Shown: positions 19,150 through 27,764 of the stretch, piece by piece
Layout of the letters: each line of letters begins with the position of its first letter
Position numbering within the stretch: the first letter of the stretch is position 1
From: a bacterium SCSIO 12643
GTDB lineage: Bacteria; Bacteroidota; Bacteroidia; Flavobacteriales_G; Salibacteraceae
DNA: 64,000 nt
Assembly: GCA_024398135.1 (NCBI GenBank)
Contig: CP073750.1
Coordinates: 930,001-994,000, forward strand
Reading direction: 5' to 3'
Made by a program: the position numbers and the translations under genes
Notes under the pieces: generated by a model
What the model saw: the letters and a program-made list of their open reading frames with translations, nothing else
Databases searched by the model: none
Told to the model about the DNA's origin: nothing

Positions 19150-19163
19150 AAATGTGAATCCAA

Positions 19164-21362
19164 TTAATGTTGTATTAAAAGTTTTTTGATGCCTTTTTTG
19201 CCGGTATCTAAATCTTCAATTTCTACCAAATACATTCCAGCTGATACGTCAGATACATTTAAAGTTAACATATCACTGGCTTCAGCTTGCTTTACAACCG
19301 TACCTAAAATCGATCTTAAATTTACACGATAATTTCCGTACGGTAAATCGACACTAACTGTCGAAGACGAAGGGTTTGGATATACCGTAAATTCCAACTT
19401 TTCCTCTTCCACATCCTTTACGGAAACAGGCCATGGGTTGGTAGTTCCAAATTCCGGGCGAATAAATAATGATCCTTCGTAACTCGAATTCTGCCATTGT
19501 CCACCAACCTTAAAGAAGTTTTTAGACTGATTATTATTATTTTTATCCAAACCAATAAACACACGCTTATCTAATTGTTTAATTCCAACGTAAATGGTTC
19601 CTTCTACCGCCAAAGGCTCTTCCAAAACCACTCCTTGAACTAAATCTCTTCCTCCAGAATATTGCGGAAAATATAAGTAGCTTTCCAAAAGAATTTCTTC
19701 AGGGTCCAGACTTTTCCAAACCATTATTCTGTACGCCCGATCAATTATACTTTCAAATGACCTCGGAAAATAAATGTTGACTGCTCTTAAAGTATCCGCA
19801 ACCGCTAATTTATATTCAACGGCTATCTGTGCCCCTGCAGAAGTAACAAAATATGCACTTTCGGCAGAACCATCATCATAAGCGTATTGTGTACCAAATT
19901 GCTGGTGAAAGAAGGCCGTATCATTATCTCTATTATCATCAGGAGTTGAATTAATATGATATTCAACATTATACGAATATACCGTGTCCGAACTTGTTTT
20001 AGGGTAAGTTCCGTTAACCGTACTTGAATTATCACCGATAGCAAAAGAATTCAAAATTGGTGTAATCTCAACCGAACCGTCAAAAATCTGCGTTCCATGA
20101 TCATATGCCGTAAAACTAGATGACGCGAACTTACTAACACTATGATTATTTCTAAACCGGATATTTTGTTCTGTCTTCATCAAATTCCCTGTACTTGCCT
20201 TATAATGTGACCAAGGCATCTGAGAATAATCTTCAATCAACGACTGTCCCGGGTCTAATATTCCTACATCGTCCATCGTTGTATCATTAACCGTTCTTTT
20301 TTCATCCAATCTTACATAATCGATATTCCAATGATCAAAGTTTCCAGATACTGACGCATAGTTCAAGAATCTAAATTTAAAACCATCTGCAAAATACTGA
20401 GGATCTATCACGTGCACCATTACACTTTTAAATTCATGTACAGGTCCACCGGCTGCACTCCATTTATGTGTCCATTTATCTGTGTATGGAGAATAAAACT
20501 CTAAAGCCAAAGAATCATTTGCTTCCGGAGCATCACCCAAACCTTGCGGCTGATAAAAGAAACTTAAATATATCCCTGTATCCTGTAAGCTATTATAATC
20601 ACTCCCTCCATTAGGTCTCGTTTTTAAATAGATAGGTTTTGATTCTAAAATATCTGCAATTTGATATGAATTTGGATTCATGCTTGGGTCATAAGGTACA
20701 CCCGTTGAATCCAGTCCATCAAATGTGGCTACTCCTAATGTCACTGGATTATCTCCATAGGTGTAATTATGCAATGCATTGTTATTTCTCCAAACCGAAT
20801 AACCTTCGTCTGGAACAATCACCACTGTATCGCTGTAGTTTAAATATGTTCTATCTGCTAAATGATTTGTAATTACTGTATTTCCAACAATCAAAGTATC
20901 CTGTCGCACCCAAACGGTATCTGTATCCACAACCATTTGATAATCTACCTTAGAAAGAATACTTACATAAACCGGTGGAGTAGCCACCGAATCATATCCT
21001 CCACTTCCATTAGGTGTATAATGATATGAAGTATCAAACATGGCTTTTAATTCTTCCTGATACACTCCATTCACCAGAAAATTTTGCCACACCAACGTAT
21101 CCGTAACAGTATTTAACGTATCAAAAGAATAGGACTTAAAGTAATTCCTTGAAAAATCATCTACAATTGGTAAGTGATTTGTATCCAATAAAAATTGATA
21201 GGTATACGTTTCTCCAGCTTCAGCAGATCTACTTAAAAACAACTTTTTTGACTCCCACTGTAAACTTTCATTTCCCCATAATGGTGCTGTTCCCTCCTGG
21301 GTATAACCAGTTAGTACAACAAAATTTATAAGTATGGCAATTAAGTAATTAAATGTCCTCAT
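19164..21362 (-). CDS. Secreted protein with T9SS C-terminal sorting domain
   Basis: A 732-residue secreted protein with a signal peptide (about residues 1-21, ending GYTQ). The long central region has no domain I can name; it contains jelly-roll-like stretches (FRFLNYASVSGNFDHWNIDY) common in T9SS cargo. The C terminus is a typical type A sorting domain: FTVYPNPSSSTVSVDL, then the LRSILGTVV turn, then VSAGMYLVEIED and a basic end (KKGIKKLLIQH). Its start overlaps the end of the PASTA gene by 14 bases and its stop immediately precedes rluD, so it is in the middle of an operon of otherwise conserved genes. Confidence 0.85.
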   Translation of the reverse strand: MRTFNYLIAILINFVVLTGYTQEGTAPLWGNESLQWESKKLFLSRSAEAGETYTYQFLLDTNHLPIVDDFSRNYFKSYSFDTLNTVTDTLVWQNFLVNGVYQEELKAMFDTSYHYTPNGSGGYDSVATPPVYVSILSKVDYQMVVDTDTVWVRQDTLIVGNTVITNHLADRTYLNYSDTVVIVPDEGYSVWRNNNALHNYTYGDNPVTLGVATFDGLDSTGVPYDPSMNPNSYQIADILESKPIYLKTRPNGGSDYNSLQDTGIYLSFFYQPQGLGDAPEANDSLALEFYSPYTDKWTHKWSAAGGPVHEFKSVMVHVIDPQYFADGFKFRFLNYASVSGNFDHWNIDYVRLDEKRTVNDTTMDDVGILDPGQSLIEDYSQMPWSHYKASTGNLMKTEQNIRFRNNHSVSKFASSSFTAYDHGTQIFDGSVEITPILNSFAIGDNSSTVNGTYPKTSSDTVYSYNVEYHINSTPDDNRDNDTAFFHQQFGTQYAYDDGSAESAYFVTSAGAQIAVEYKLAVADTLRAVNIYFPRSFESIIDRAYRIMVWKSLDPEEILLESYLYFPQYSGGRDLVQGVVLEEPLAVEGTIYVGIKQLDKRVFIGLDKNNNNQSKNFFKVGGQWQNSSYEGSLFIRPEFGTTNPWPVSVKDVEEEKLEFTVYPNPSSSTVSVDLPYGNYRVNLRSILGTVVKQAEASDMLTLNVSDVSAGMYLVEIEDLDTGKKGIKKLLIQH

Positions 21363-22188
21363 CCGGTTGTAAATTGGTATCTGGAACCATTAACTCAATT
21401 CCCTCAATTTTATTACTATCTAATGTCAAAAATAAATCGAAAGCACGACCTTGTCTCACCTTACTCACCGTATCATAAACGGGGATTTGTCTATACACGA
21501 ATGCATTTGCCGAATCATCTTTATTAACTACAGTTGTATCATATTCATAAAACCCCACATTTAAACCTTTTGAGTTTAACACCTCTCTGACTTCCGCCAA
21601 CGACATTCTATATAAATATGGAATATTCACTTTTTCCATTCCTATACCTTCTCCAATAATCAAAGAAATCGATTTTCCTTTTTCAATTCTGGTTCCAGAA
21701 GATACTTCTTTACCTTCAAATAAAACCCCGATCACACAATTATCACATTCTGCCGGGCGGTAGATTAATGAGTCTATTTTTAAACCATAGGTCTCTATTT
21801 TACTGACCACTTGTCGTACGGTAATATCATGTAACTCCGGCAAAATCACACTGGGTGGAGTAACAGAATTTATTGTGATGTAAATCTTTCGATTCGGCTT
21901 TACCAATTCTCCTTTTCCAGGAATCTGCTCTAATACAATTCCCCCTTCTTTGTTTGGATTAAACAGAGAGTCTACAATCTCAAACCTGAGATTTTTATCT
22001 GAAATATATTCATCAATTTCAGAATAATGAAATCCCTCAAAATCCGGAACTTCAACAAATTCATCATGTTTAGTGTATGAATCTAAAAATAATGACACCG
22101 CATAAATACCGGCAGCCACAATCAATAGCATAACCAGGATATTGATCCAAAATGCTCTTGAAATAAAAAACGACAATAATTTCTTCAA
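21349..22188 (-). CDS. PASTA-domain membrane protein
   Basis: A 279-residue protein with a short cytoplasmic tail, one transmembrane helix (about residues 13-34) and three PASTA domains of about 70 residues each, beginning near VEVPDFEGFHYSEI, VILPELHDITVRQV and VNIPYLYRMSLAEV. PASTA domains bind peptidoglycan precursors or muropeptides in kinases and penicillin-binding proteins; here no kinase or transpeptidase domain is attached. The divergent ddl gene supports a cell-wall role. The gene leads the PASTA-T9SS-rluD operon. Confidence 0.88.
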   Translation of the reverse strand: MKKLLSFFISRAFWINILVMLLIVAAGIYAVSLFLDSYTKHDEFVEVPDFEGFHYSEIDEYISDKNLRFEIVDSLFNPNKEGGIVLEQIPGKGELVKPNRKIYITINSVTPPSVILPELHDITVRQVVSKIETYGLKIDSLIYRPAECDNCVIGVLFEGKEVSSGTRIEKGKSISLIIGEGIGMEKVNIPYLYRMSLAEVREVLNSKGLNVGFYEYDTTVVNKDDSANAFVYRQIPVYDTVSKVRQGRAFDLFLTLDSNKIEGIELMVPDTNLQPDEDI

Positions 22189-22226
22189 TTTACAACTTTA
22201 AAAAACTGTACAAATATGGTAATCCG

Positions 22227-22234
22227 CAAATATA
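22227..22234 (-). promoter_or_regulatory. -7 promoter box of the PASTA operon
   Basis: Minus-strand TATATTTG is an exact TAnnTTTG match 38 bases before the ATG at 22188. No TTG at ideal spacing. Confidence 0.5.
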
Positions 22235-22428
22235 ATTTTTATGCTATGAATGAGCTCTGATTCAACAAATGCAATTCACTTATTTCTATTTGAAAAACAA
22301 TTAAATCGGTTTTTTTAGACATCTGTTTTTATAGACTTTCAAACAATAACCTATTGGTAAAAAAACATAAAACATAGATTTCACAGTTCCTTATATAAAT
22401 AACTTCGTTAATGTTAATCGACAAGTAT

Positions 22429-23409
22429 ATGAATTCGTCTCTTAAAAATATTGCCATTTTAGCCGGTGGAAATTCATCGGAAGCCTCTGTTTCTATCAAA
22501 AGTGCTTCTATCGTTGAAGAAAATATTAAATCCAGATTTAATACTTTCCTAATTCACATTAAAAACGAAAACTGGACTTATCAAAAAAATGAATCTACAC
22601 ATGAGATTGATAAAAATGACTTTAGCCTAACACTTAACGGAAACAAAATCAAATTCGACCTTGTTTTCATAGCTATTCATGGAACTCCGGGAGAAGACGG
22701 AAAACTACAAGGGTACTTTGATGTTTTAGGAATCAACTATGCTTCGTCAAATCTATTGGCCTCCGCTTTAAGTTTTAATAAAGGTGTCTGTAACGATTAT
22801 TTAAAAACGCATCAGGTTAAGGTAGCTAAATCAGTTCAACTTTTTAAAAATGTGAAGTTCGATACCAGCAGCATCATTGATTCATTAGGCCTTCCATGCT
22901 TTGTAAAACCAAATCAATCTGGCTCAAGTTATGGTGTAAGCAAGGTACATAGCGCTTCTGATTTACCAAATGCAATAGAAGACGCTTTTACCTACGACAA
23001 TCAGGTTTTGGTCGAATCATTTATCCAGGGTAGAGAAGTAACATGTGGTGTAAATAATTTCAATAATACACTTACTGCCATGCCTATTACAGAAATCATT
23101 ACCGAACATGATTTCTTTGATTTTGATGCGAAATATAACGGTGCATCCCAAGAAATCACACCAGCGGATTTACCTTCTCATCTCACCGAAAAAGTACAAA
23201 GCGCAGCAAAGCATATTTTCCAATTATTAAATCTGGATGGCGTAGCTAGAATTGACTTTATCATTCAAGATGACACACCTTATATGATTGAAGCTAATAC
23301 AATTCCTGGTCTATCAGCCGAAAGCATAATCCCTCAACAAGCCAGTGCAATGGGCTATACACTACCGGATTTCTTTGAAGCATGGATTGATCATTTTCTT
23401 AATAAATAA
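22429..23409 (+). CDS. ddl: D-alanine--D-alanine ligase
   Basis: ATP-grasp ligase that makes the D-Ala-D-Ala dipeptide for peptidoglycan. Motifs in order: IAILAGGNSSEASVS at the N terminus, AIHGTPGEDGKLQGYFD, CFVKPNQSGSSYGVSKV, the ATP-grasp segment VESFIQGREVTCGV, and the metal/phosphate site ARIDFIIQDD...MIEANTIPGLSAESIIPQ. The preferred ATG at 22429 gives 326 residues; an ATG six codons earlier (22411) is possible but close to a promoter-like TAACTTCG. It is divergent from the PASTA gene. Confidence 0.95.
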   Translation: MNSSLKNIAILAGGNSSEASVSIKSASIVEENIKSRFNTFLIHIKNENWTYQKNESTHEIDKNDFSLTLNGNKIKFDLVFIAIHGTPGEDGKLQGYFDVLGINYASSNLLASALSFNKGVCNDYLKTHQVKVAKSVQLFKNVKFDTSSIIDSLGLPCFVKPNQSGSSYGVSKVHSASDLPNAIEDAFTYDNQVLVESFIQGREVTCGVNNFNNTLTAMPITEIITEHDFFDFDAKYNGASQEITPADLPSHLTEKVQSAAKHIFQLLNLDGVARIDFIIQDDTPYMIEANTIPGLSAESIIPQQASAMGYTLPDFFEAWIDHFLNK

Positions 23410-23415
23410 TCCTAA

Positions 23416-23985
23416 TTATTTATTTAAAAACTGTAACAATTTCTGCACAGCCAATCCTCTGTGACTAATCTCATTTTTTGACGTTGTGGACATTTGCGCA
23501 AATGACTGTTCAAATCCTTTTGGACGAAATAATGGGTCGTACCCAAAACCATTTTCCCCTTGATACGCTTTTAAGATTTCACCGGAACATATTCCTTCAA
23601 AATAATGCTCTTTCCCTTTAATAATTAAACAGATTACTGTTCTAAATTGAGCAGATCGATCCTCAACATTATTTAATTCTCTCAGTAGCTTTTCATTGTT
23701 ATCATCGTAATCACAAGCAGGACCGGCATATCTTGCAGAATATACTCCAGGAGCTCCGTCAAGAGACGACACTTCTAATCCGGTATCATCTGCAAAACAA
23801 TCTACCCCATACTTATCATATATAAATCGAGCCTTTATCCGTGCATTTTCTTTAAGTGTAGTTCCGGTTTCAGGAATATCTTCATCGATACCATATTCCC
23901 TTAATCCTTTAACCTCATAATTTCGAACAGATTCTTTAATCTCTAAAAGTTTGTGTTCGTTATTCGTTGCAAAAACCAAATCCAT
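23416..23985 (-). CDS. rdgB: Non-canonical purine NTP pyrophosphatase (RdgB/HAM1)
   Basis: House-cleaning enzyme that hydrolyses dITP, ITP and XTP to the monophosphates. Signature motifs are intact: FATNNEHKLLEIKE at the N terminus, FADDTGLEV with the metal ligands, GAPGVYSARYAG, GFGYDPLF and SHRGLAVQKL at the end. The 189-residue length is standard. It is transcribed on the minus strand from a promoter box that lies directly after the terminator of the candidate 6S RNA. Confidence 0.95.
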   Translation of the reverse strand: MDLVFATNNEHKLLEIKESVRNYEVKGLREYGIDEDIPETGTTLKENARIKARFIYDKYGVDCFADDTGLEVSSLDGAPGVYSARYAGPACDYDDNNEKLLRELNNVEDRSAQFRTVICLIIKGKEHYFEGICSGEILKAYQGENGFGYDPLFRPKGFEQSFAQMSTTSKNEISHRGLAVQKLLQFLNK

Positions 23986-23989
23986 ATCT

Positions 23990-23997
23990 CAAAACTA
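23990..23997 (-). promoter_or_regulatory. -7 promoter box of rdgB
   Basis: Minus-strand TAGTTTTG matches TAnnTTTG, with its 3' end 4 bases before the rdgB ATG. It sits between the upstream RNA terminator and rdgB. Confidence 0.5.
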
Positions 23998-24008
23998 AAT
24001 AAGATGCA

Positions 24009-24043
24009 TAAAAAAGAGCCGTATAAAACAAAAATACGGCTCT
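24009..24043 (-). terminator. Strong Rho-independent terminator of the 24.1-kb RNA
   Basis: Minus-strand AGAGCCGTAT and ATACGGCTCT (24034-24043, 24015-24024) form a 10-bp stem, followed by a run of T residues. It marks the 3' end of the structured RNA upstream. Confidence 0.9.
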
Positions 24044-24180
24044 AGTTTCTTTAGAGAACACCTCTAAAATTGTAACAATCTTGGGTCCCTGGACAATTAC
24101 CTATGCTATGAACAATTATCCAAGGCTTTGCCCCCAATACAGCAAATTACGGGAATTACAACTTTAGGTTGGGTCTACTT
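24009..24180 (-). ncRNA. ssrS: Candidate 6S RNA (SsrS; 6S-Flavo-like)
   Basis: No reading frame explains this stretch. On the minus strand it folds into a 6S-like shape. A closing stem pairs CCTAAAGTTGTAA (24156-24168) with TTACAATTTTAGAGG (24061-24075) with one 2-base bulge. A terminal stem pairs CCTTGGATAATT (24114-24125) with AATTGTCCAGGG (24087-24098) for 12 continuous pairs including two G-U. Between them is a large asymmetric internal loop whose 5' side can form a small TTTGC/GCAAA hairpin. A strong terminator follows. This open-bubble rod mimics promoter DNA in 6S RNA, which binds housekeeping RNA polymerase. No exact promoter box was found, so the 5' end is approximate. Assignment is by structure only. 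Confidence 0.55.
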
Positions 24181-24194
24181 ATATTAATTTTACA

Positions 24195-25202
24195 TTATTT
24201 AGCCGCATCATAAAATTGTGCGATCATTTCAATAACTTTTACACCTTCCTCACTATTCGTCATTATCTCCTGACGGCCGTTTAATGTTTCAATAACATTA
24301 TCAATAACTTTATCATGATTAGACATTGACCCTTCATAAAAGCCATAATTATTGGCAGATGAAGAAGTCGGAATATCCACAATATCAAATCCATTGGTAA
24401 TCTGATAGTCAATCGTATTCAAATATTTCCCTCCAATCTTGATTGTGGCATTGTCAGAAAAAATAGAAATTGATCCTTCCATATTTTGTTCATATGAAGA
24501 AGTTGTGAAATTTAAATTACCGATCCCTCCATTTTTGAATTTAAAAATAAAAGAACCCGAATCTTCAAATTCTATCAAATCATTATGAGTCATATTATCG
24601 ACAGTTCCTTTAACATCTTCTATTTCTCCAAACAAATAATAAAGTATATCAACAAAATGGCTAAATTGAGTATATAATGTACCTCCATCTAATTCTTTTG
24701 TTCCCCTCCAATATGACTGATTATAATATGATTCGTTTCGATTCCAAAAGCAGTTCACACTTACCATAAAAGGTTGGTTTAATTTTCCTTCCAACATAAG
24801 CTCCTTTACCGTCTTTACCGGAGGGTTATATCTGTTTTGCTTTACGATGAATAGTTTTACACCACTATTTCTTGCTGCCTCCTGCATTTCTCTAGCCGTA
24901 GACACTGAGATTGACATCGGTTTTTCAACAACGGTATGTTTACCTGCATTTATAGATTTTATAGCTAGCTCTGCATGTGTCCCATTCGGTGTACAAATGT
25001 TAACCACATCCACACGATCATCATTTATTAAGCTTTCAAAGTCACCATACCCGGTGATATTATACTTTTCACAAAAAAGCTTCATCTTTTCAGAGTCAAT
25101 ATCAAAAACTCCAACAACATTCCCTAAATGATGTGCCTGAATATGTTTTACATGACGATTTGCAATATGCCCACAACCAATGATTGCAAAATTTTTCTTC
25201 AT
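24195..25202 (-). CDS. Gfo/Idh/MocA family sugar oxidoreductase (WlbA/WbpB-like)
   Basis: NAD(P)-dependent oxidoreductase, probably acting on a nucleotide sugar. N-terminal Rossmann motif FAIIGCGHIANRHV, then the VVEKPM cofactor and catalytic motif, then VKQNRYNPPV and a conserved YWRGTKELDGGTLYTQFSHFVD segment that recalls UDP-GlcNAcA 3-dehydrogenases WlbA/WbpB. I use the ATG at 25202 (335 residues, MKKNFAIIGC); the reading frame extends 11 codons further without family resemblance. It lies near, but outside, the polysaccharide locus and is divergent from the nucleoside phosphorylase. Substrate is inferred. Confidence 0.8.
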   Translation of the reverse strand: MKKNFAIIGCGHIANRHVKHIQAHHLGNVVGVFDIDSEKMKLFCEKYNITGYGDFESLINDDRVDVVNICTPNGTHAELAIKSINAGKHTVVEKPMSISVSTAREMQEAARNSGVKLFIVKQNRYNPPVKTVKELMLEGKLNQPFMVSVNCFWNRNESYYNQSYWRGTKELDGGTLYTQFSHFVDILYYLFGEIEDVKGTVDNMTHNDLIEFEDSGSFIFKFKNGGIGNLNFTTSSYEQNMEGSISIFSDNATIKIGGKYLNTIDYQITNGFDIVDIPTSSSANNYGFYEGSMSNHDKVIDNVIETLNGRQEIMTNSEEGVKVIEMIAQFYDAAK

Positions 25203-25248
25203 ACATGATTTTTCTAATGATGCGCAGTGCATCATATTATATCGACAC

Positions 25249-25256
25249 CAAAAGTA
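25249..25256 (-). promoter_or_regulatory. -7 promoter box of the Gfo/Idh gene
   Basis: Minus-strand TACTTTTG matches TAnnTTTG, giving a leader of about 40 bases before the ATG at 25202. The placement after the longer frame's start supports the shorter protein only weakly. Confidence 0.45.
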
Positions 25257-25338
25257 ATTTTTTAGTAGTCTTAAGAAGACATTCCTTACATCAAAAAAAT
25301 AAACATCTTTGCGGATTCAATTTGTAGACTTTATAGCG

Positions 25339-26211
25339 ATGGAAAGAATACCGGATTCAGAACTCATATTAAACGCAGATGGAAGCGTTTATCATCTTCA
25401 GTTAAAACCAGAACATATTGCGGATAACGTCATTGTTGTAGGTGACCCTGGAAGAGTTCGTTTAGTATCCTCATTTTTCGATCACATAGAATACAAAATA
25501 TCAAATCGTGAGTTCGTAACCCATACCGGGATCTATAAAAACAACAGGTTTACGGTTATTTCAACGGGTATAGGAACCGACAATATTGACATTGTAATCA
25601 ATGAATTGGATGCTGCAGTTAATATTGACCTGGCCACTAAAACAGTTAAAGAAGATAAACGGTCTTTAAATATTGTAAGAATTGGAACCTCTGGTGCTTT
25701 ACAAGGAGATATACCCGTAGATTCTTTTTTACTGAGTGAAAAAGCAATGGGCTTTGATGGTCTTTTACATTTTTATTCGGATAAACTAAATGTAAATGAA
25801 AAAGAGATTTCAGATTCTTTTTGCGAACATACTAAATGGAACGAGAATTTGGCACGTCCATATGTGGTAAGCGCAAGTCCGGAGTTAATATCAAAACTAG
25901 ATCATGGTGTTTACAAAGGAATGACAGCAACAGCATCAGGTTTCTATGCGCCTCAGGGAAGAATTTTAAGGCTTCAACCTCAAATGGATGAGTTTCCGGA
26001 ACTTCTCTCATCATTTTCTCATGAAGGTCTAAAAATCACCAATTTTGAAATGGAAACTTCAGCTCTATATGGTCTATCTAAAGCGCTTGGACACCATGCC
26101 TGTACTGTTTGTGCTATAATAGCAAATCGAAAAAACAAACAGTTTAGCAAAAAACATGATCAGACAATTAACGAGCTTATCACCCATGTTTTGAACAACT
26201 TAACAATATGA
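25339..26211 (+). CDS. Nucleoside phosphorylase, uridine phosphorylase-like
   Basis: Cytoplasmic phosphorylase of the NP-I (Udp/DeoD) fold, 290 residues from the ATG at 25339; a TTG ten codons upstream is less likely. Motifs: phosphate-binding IVVGDPGRVRLV, STGIGTDNIDIVINEL, RIGTSGALQGDIP, TASGFYAPQGRILRLQP and NFEMETSALYGL, the EME ribose site. The RILRLQP and FYAPQGR stretch is more like uridine than purine phosphorylases. Together with the CNT transporter and the later purine phosphorylase it suggests nucleoside salvage. Exact base preference is inferred. Confidence 0.85.
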   Translation: MERIPDSELILNADGSVYHLQLKPEHIADNVIVVGDPGRVRLVSSFFDHIEYKISNREFVTHTGIYKNNRFTVISTGIGTDNIDIVINELDAAVNIDLATKTVKEDKRSLNIVRIGTSGALQGDIPVDSFLLSEKAMGFDGLLHFYSDKLNVNEKEISDSFCEHTKWNENLARPYVVSASPELISKLDHGVYKGMTATASGFYAPQGRILRLQPQMDEFPELLSSFSHEGLKITNFEMETSALYGLSKALGHHACTVCAIIANRKNKQFSKKHDQTINELITHVLNNLTI

Positions 26212-26259
26212 TTGTTAAAACTAATTTAAAAATGCATTTAAAACCCTCTAAAATCAGAA

Positions 26260-26267
26260 TAGATTTG
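26260..26267 (+). promoter_or_regulatory. -7 promoter box
   Basis: TAGATTTG is an exact TAnnTTTG match 24 bases before the GTG start at 26292. TTA rather than TTG sits near -33. Confidence 0.45.
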
Positions 26268-26291
26268 GCGTAAGCAAATTCATTAAACTGC

Positions 26292-27158
26292 GTGCGTACA
26301 CCAAAAGAAATAAATGCGTTAATTCGACTTTTAGATGATCCTGATGAAGATATCTATGGACACATCAAAGAAGAACTCAAATCATTTGGTTCTGATGTAA
26401 TTCCTAATTTAGAATCTCATTGGGAAAAAAATCGTCTTGGAAATTTATTTCAGCATAGAATCGAGAACCTGATCCATGAAATTCAATACGGATCTTTAGA
26501 AGACAATCTCGTTCAGTGGTGGCATAGTGACAAACCTGATCTACTTGATGGTGTTACTTTAGTTTCTAACTATAAGTACCCTACATTATCTATTGATTAT
26601 ATCAATGATCAAATCACAAAGTACACACAAGAAATCTGGCTGGAAATCAATGATTATTTAACAGCTCTGGAAAAAATAAAACTTATCAATCATTTTATTT
26701 TTGAGGTTCATGGTTTTTCTGGAAATGTGGCAGGTTTTCACGACAATCAAAACTCTTTTCTAAAAGATGTTTTGGATTCAAAAAAAGGCAACCCGTTATC
26801 TCTGTCTATTTTATACATTCTAATTGGACGCCAATTGGACTTACCAATTTATGGAGTAAATCTTCCCAGACATTTTGTTGTTGCATATTTAGATCCTTAT
26901 CGTTTAACAAATCCAATAGAAGATTCCCCTGTTCTATTTTATATCAATCCATTTTCAAATGGTGATGTATTTGGCCCTTCGGAATTGAGTTCTTTTTTGG
27001 AGAAAATAAACGTCAAAGAAAAAGATGAATATTTCAAACCTTGTGATAGTAAGGTTATTCTCAAACGTATGCTCAATAATTTAATATACGCTTATACAAA
27101 ATCTGAAGACATTCAAAAAGCGGAGGAAATCAAACGATTATCCAACCTCCTAAAATAA
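26292..27158 (+). CDS. SirB1/transglutaminase-like family protein
   Basis: A 288-residue cytoplasmic protein. The central segment, with DSKKGNPLSLSILYILIGRQL followed by LPIYGVNLPRHFVVAYLD, is diagnostic of the SirB1 N-terminal (transglutaminase-like) family. The classical catalytic Cys is not evident; a Ser sits in the corresponding NPLSLS region, as in many family members. The start is a GTG (VRTPKEINAL), with no suitable ATG nearby. Biological role in Bacteroidota is not known. It lies upstream of the polysaccharide locus on the opposite strand. Confidence 0.78.
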   Translation: MRTPKEINALIRLLDDPDEDIYGHIKEELKSFGSDVIPNLESHWEKNRLGNLFQHRIENLIHEIQYGSLEDNLVQWWHSDKPDLLDGVTLVSNYKYPTLSIDYINDQITKYTQEIWLEINDYLTALEKIKLINHFIFEVHGFSGNVAGFHDNQNSFLKDVLDSKKGNPLSLSILYILIGRQLDLPIYGVNLPRHFVVAYLDPYRLTNPIEDSPVLFYINPFSNGDVFGPSELSSFLEKINVKEKDEYFKPCDSKVILKRMLNNLIYAYTKSEDIQKAEEIKRLSNLLK

Positions 27159-27174
27159 ACATAGAACCGCTTGG

Positions 27175-27762
27175 TTAACGAATAATCCTAAGTAGCGTTT
27201 TAAATATGATTTTCATATCCAATAAAAAGCTTTGATTCTCTATATATTTTAAATTCAAAGCCAATTTATCAGGCATTATTTCATGAATATATGTCTCTTC
27301 CGGGTTGTCAGATTGAGCTAATATTTCACTTTCATTTACGTATTCTAAAGTTGCCAAATCAGAAAGCCCAGGTTTAACTGATAATACTTTTAGTTGCTCA
27401 GTAGTATATAAATCAACATACTGCTTCACCTCAGGTCTTGGGCCAATCACGCTCATTTCACCCACTAAAATATTAATTAACTGAGGTAATTCATCTAATT
27501 TATATTTCCTCAAATAATATCCTATGTTGGTTACTCTTGGGTCTCGATCTCCAACCGTAATTTTCACTTTATCTGAATCCGGACGCATTGTTCTGAATTT
27601 ATACAAACCGAATTCCTTCCCGTCCTTTCCCACTCTTTTTTGCATATAAAAGATTCCTCCTTTAGAATCTATTACAATTAAAATAGAAATCATTAGTGTA
27701 ACCGGAAATAGTAACAATAACACGGTTAGCGAAGAGACAATATCAAAAAGTCGCTTTATCAC
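27175..27762 (-). CDS. Priming sugar transferase (PglC-like polyprenyl-phosphate sugar-1-P transferase)
   Basis: Starts polysaccharide assembly by transferring a sugar-1-phosphate from a nucleotide sugar to undecaprenyl phosphate at the inner membrane. At 195 residues it is the minimal PglC size: one N-terminal re-entrant helix (residues 8-28), then QKRVGKDGKEFGLYKFRTMR with the catalytic region, and KLDELPQLINILVGEMSVIGPRPEV. It starts with GTG 2 bases after the aminotransferase stop. The pairing suggests the first sugar is an amino sugar made by that aminotransferase. Confidence 0.92.
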   Translation of the reverse strand: MIKRLFDIVSSLTVLLLLFPVTLMISILIVIDSKGGIFYMQKRVGKDGKEFGLYKFRTMRPDSDKVKITVGDRDPRVTNIGYYLRKYKLDELPQLINILVGEMSVIGPRPEVKQYVDLYTTEQLKVLSVKPGLSDLATLEYVNESEILAQSDNPEETYIHEIMPDKLALNLKYIENQSFLLDMKIIFKTLLRIIR

Positions 27763-27764
27763 GA

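Noticed and set aside
18154-19157. Several plus-strand reading frames opposite rluD
   Set aside because: They are antisense to a conserved S4/pseudouridine synthase gene, lack family features and overlap each other in different frames.
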